Below, piece by piece: positions 4,872 through 5,392 of a stretch of DNA of 5,392 bases. Below the pieces are notes generated by a model, which did no database searches, was not told the DNA's origin, and saw only the letters and a list, made by a program, of their open reading frames with translations. The DNA comes from Arcobacter sp. (GTDB lineage: Bacteria > Campylobacterota > Campylobacteria > Campylobacterales > Arcobacteraceae): contig JADGEG010000135.1 of assembly GCA_016744485.1 (NCBI GenBank), positions 1-5,392 of the forward strand, read 5' to 3'. How positions within the stretch are numbered: the first letter of the stretch is position 1; every line of letters begins with the position of its first letter. A program made the translations under genes and the position numbers.

Positions 4872-5392
4872 TTATTCCTCTTTAGTTTCAACTTCTTTAT
4901 ATAAAATTCGCCCACAATGAGAGCAGTTTACAATTTCTTCAGCTTTTATAACTTCAGCATAACTTTTATCACTAATTTTCATATAACAACCGTAACATGC
5001 TTGTTCAATAACTGGAACAACAGCTGTATCTTTTGCCCATCTTCGTATTTTTTCATAAAATACTAAAAGTTTATTATCAAATTTTTCCAATAATAAGCCT
5101 CTATTCTCAGAAACTTTATTTTTTAATGATTTTATTTTGTCAACTTCTTCATCAACTGTAGTTTTAGTTTCTTTTATATTTATCTCTTCTATATTTAGTT
5201 TTTCTTCTAATTCTTTTAATTCACCCTGCTTTAAATCCATAAGTTTATCTAATCTAATAAGCTCTTCATTTACAAAAGAAATTTGTTCTTTTGCAATTTC
5301 ATCTTCTAATTGTAAAGCTTTTAATTCTTTTTCTGTTTTTATATCACTTTGTTTTTTAGATATTCCATCTAATTTAGTTTTTAATTCACCTA
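4872..5392 (-). CDS. cdsZ: Coiled-coil/zinc-ribbon regulatory protein, HP0958 (CdsZ) type, N terminus outside window
   Basis: The reading frame stays open to the window edge, so the Met at 5240 is internal; 172 residues are visible and, by comparison with the roughly 254-residue H. pylori protein, about 80 are missing. The visible N-terminal part (about 1-105) is a charged Glu/Lys/Leu-rich coiled coil. Next comes FYEKIRRWAKDTAVV, nearly identical to what I recall of HP0958. The C4 zinc ribbon has pairs CYGC and CSHC (visible residues 132/135 and 156/159) ending CGRILY. In H. pylori HP0958 is needed for motility: it stabilises the sigma-54 factor RpoN and binds flaA mRNA. Similar zinc-ribbon coiled-coil proteins occur widely (old DUF164), so the motility role here is inferred from family and phylum. 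It is the first visible gene of the waaA cluster; its promoter is not in the window. Confidence 0.88.
   Translation of the reverse strand, partial: GELKTKLDGISKKQSDIKTEKELKALQLEDEIAKEQISFVNEELIRLDKLMDLKQGELKELEEKLNIEEINIKETKTTVDEEVDKIKSLKNKVSENRGLLLEKFDNKLLVFYEKIRRWAKDTAVVPVIEQACYGCYMKISDKSYAEVIKAEEIVNCSHCGRILYKEVETKEE
4877..4883 (-). promoter_or_regulatory. Ribosome binding site supporting the TTG start of waaA
   Basis: AAAGAGG reads on the minus strand (4883-4877) within the last codons of the zinc-ribbon gene. It is followed by AATAATA and the TTG start, a 7-base spacer, and the upstream stop TAA lies inside that spacer. The only other in-frame Met before the catalytic motif is Met60, which would remove the anchor and most of the first motif, so this site decides the start. 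Confidence 0.7.

Noticed and set aside
4872..5240. A complete 122-residue zinc-ribbon protein starting at the Met codon at 5240
   Set aside because: The frame continues upstream without a stop to the window edge, and the added 50 residues match the coiled-coil of the HP0958 family, so that Met is internal.

Overview
The window is very AT-rich (roughly a quarter G+C by eye). It carries seven tightly packed minus-strand genes and the 3' end of one plus-strand gene. Gene content, gene order and protein features point to Campylobacterota, most likely an Arcobacter-type genome. The order zinc-ribbon protein / waaA / RluA-family synthase / ffh / rpsP / KH protein / rimM is, from memory, the same as a conserved block in Campylobacter jejuni (around Cj0706 to Cj0712). 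The neighbouring GGDEF gene fits the signalling-rich Arcobacter group better than C. jejuni. The genus assignment is inference.

Minus-strand transcription runs from high to low coordinates. First comes a cluster with almost no spacing (5392 to 2985). It holds a coiled-coil/zinc-ribbon protein of the HP0958/CdsZ type (N terminus outside the window), the Kdo transferase WaaA (TTG start, 2 bases after the previous stop) and an RluA-family pseudouridine synthase (11-base overlap with waaA). A 177-base non-coding gap follows, with a small hairpin, an 11-base tandem repeat and a probable promoter. It leads into ffh (TTG start), the protein subunit of the signal recognition particle. An 82-base gap with a perfect 15-bp inverted repeat and a promoter-like TATAAT leads to rpsP, a khpA-like KH gene and rimM, which are 6 and 9 bases apart.

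The second half is a ribosome-biogenesis and protein-targeting set: S16 and RimM both act in 30S assembly, KhpA is a small RNA-binding protein, and Ffh targets nascent membrane proteins. The first half links lipopolysaccharide core synthesis, an RNA-modifying enzyme and a motility-associated RNA/protein-binding factor.

The low-coordinate end departs from the usual arrangement. In many bacteria trmD and rplS follow rimM; here rimM ends 50 bases from the convergent stop of a plus-strand diguanylate cyclase-type gene (1..287, AGDEF variant). The block has therefore been cut after rimM. I see no CRISPR array, tRNA, rRNA, insertion sequence or previously undescribed system. The window is mostly conserved housekeeping sequence, and the points worth a second look are the broken synteny, the intergenic signals and some motif variants.
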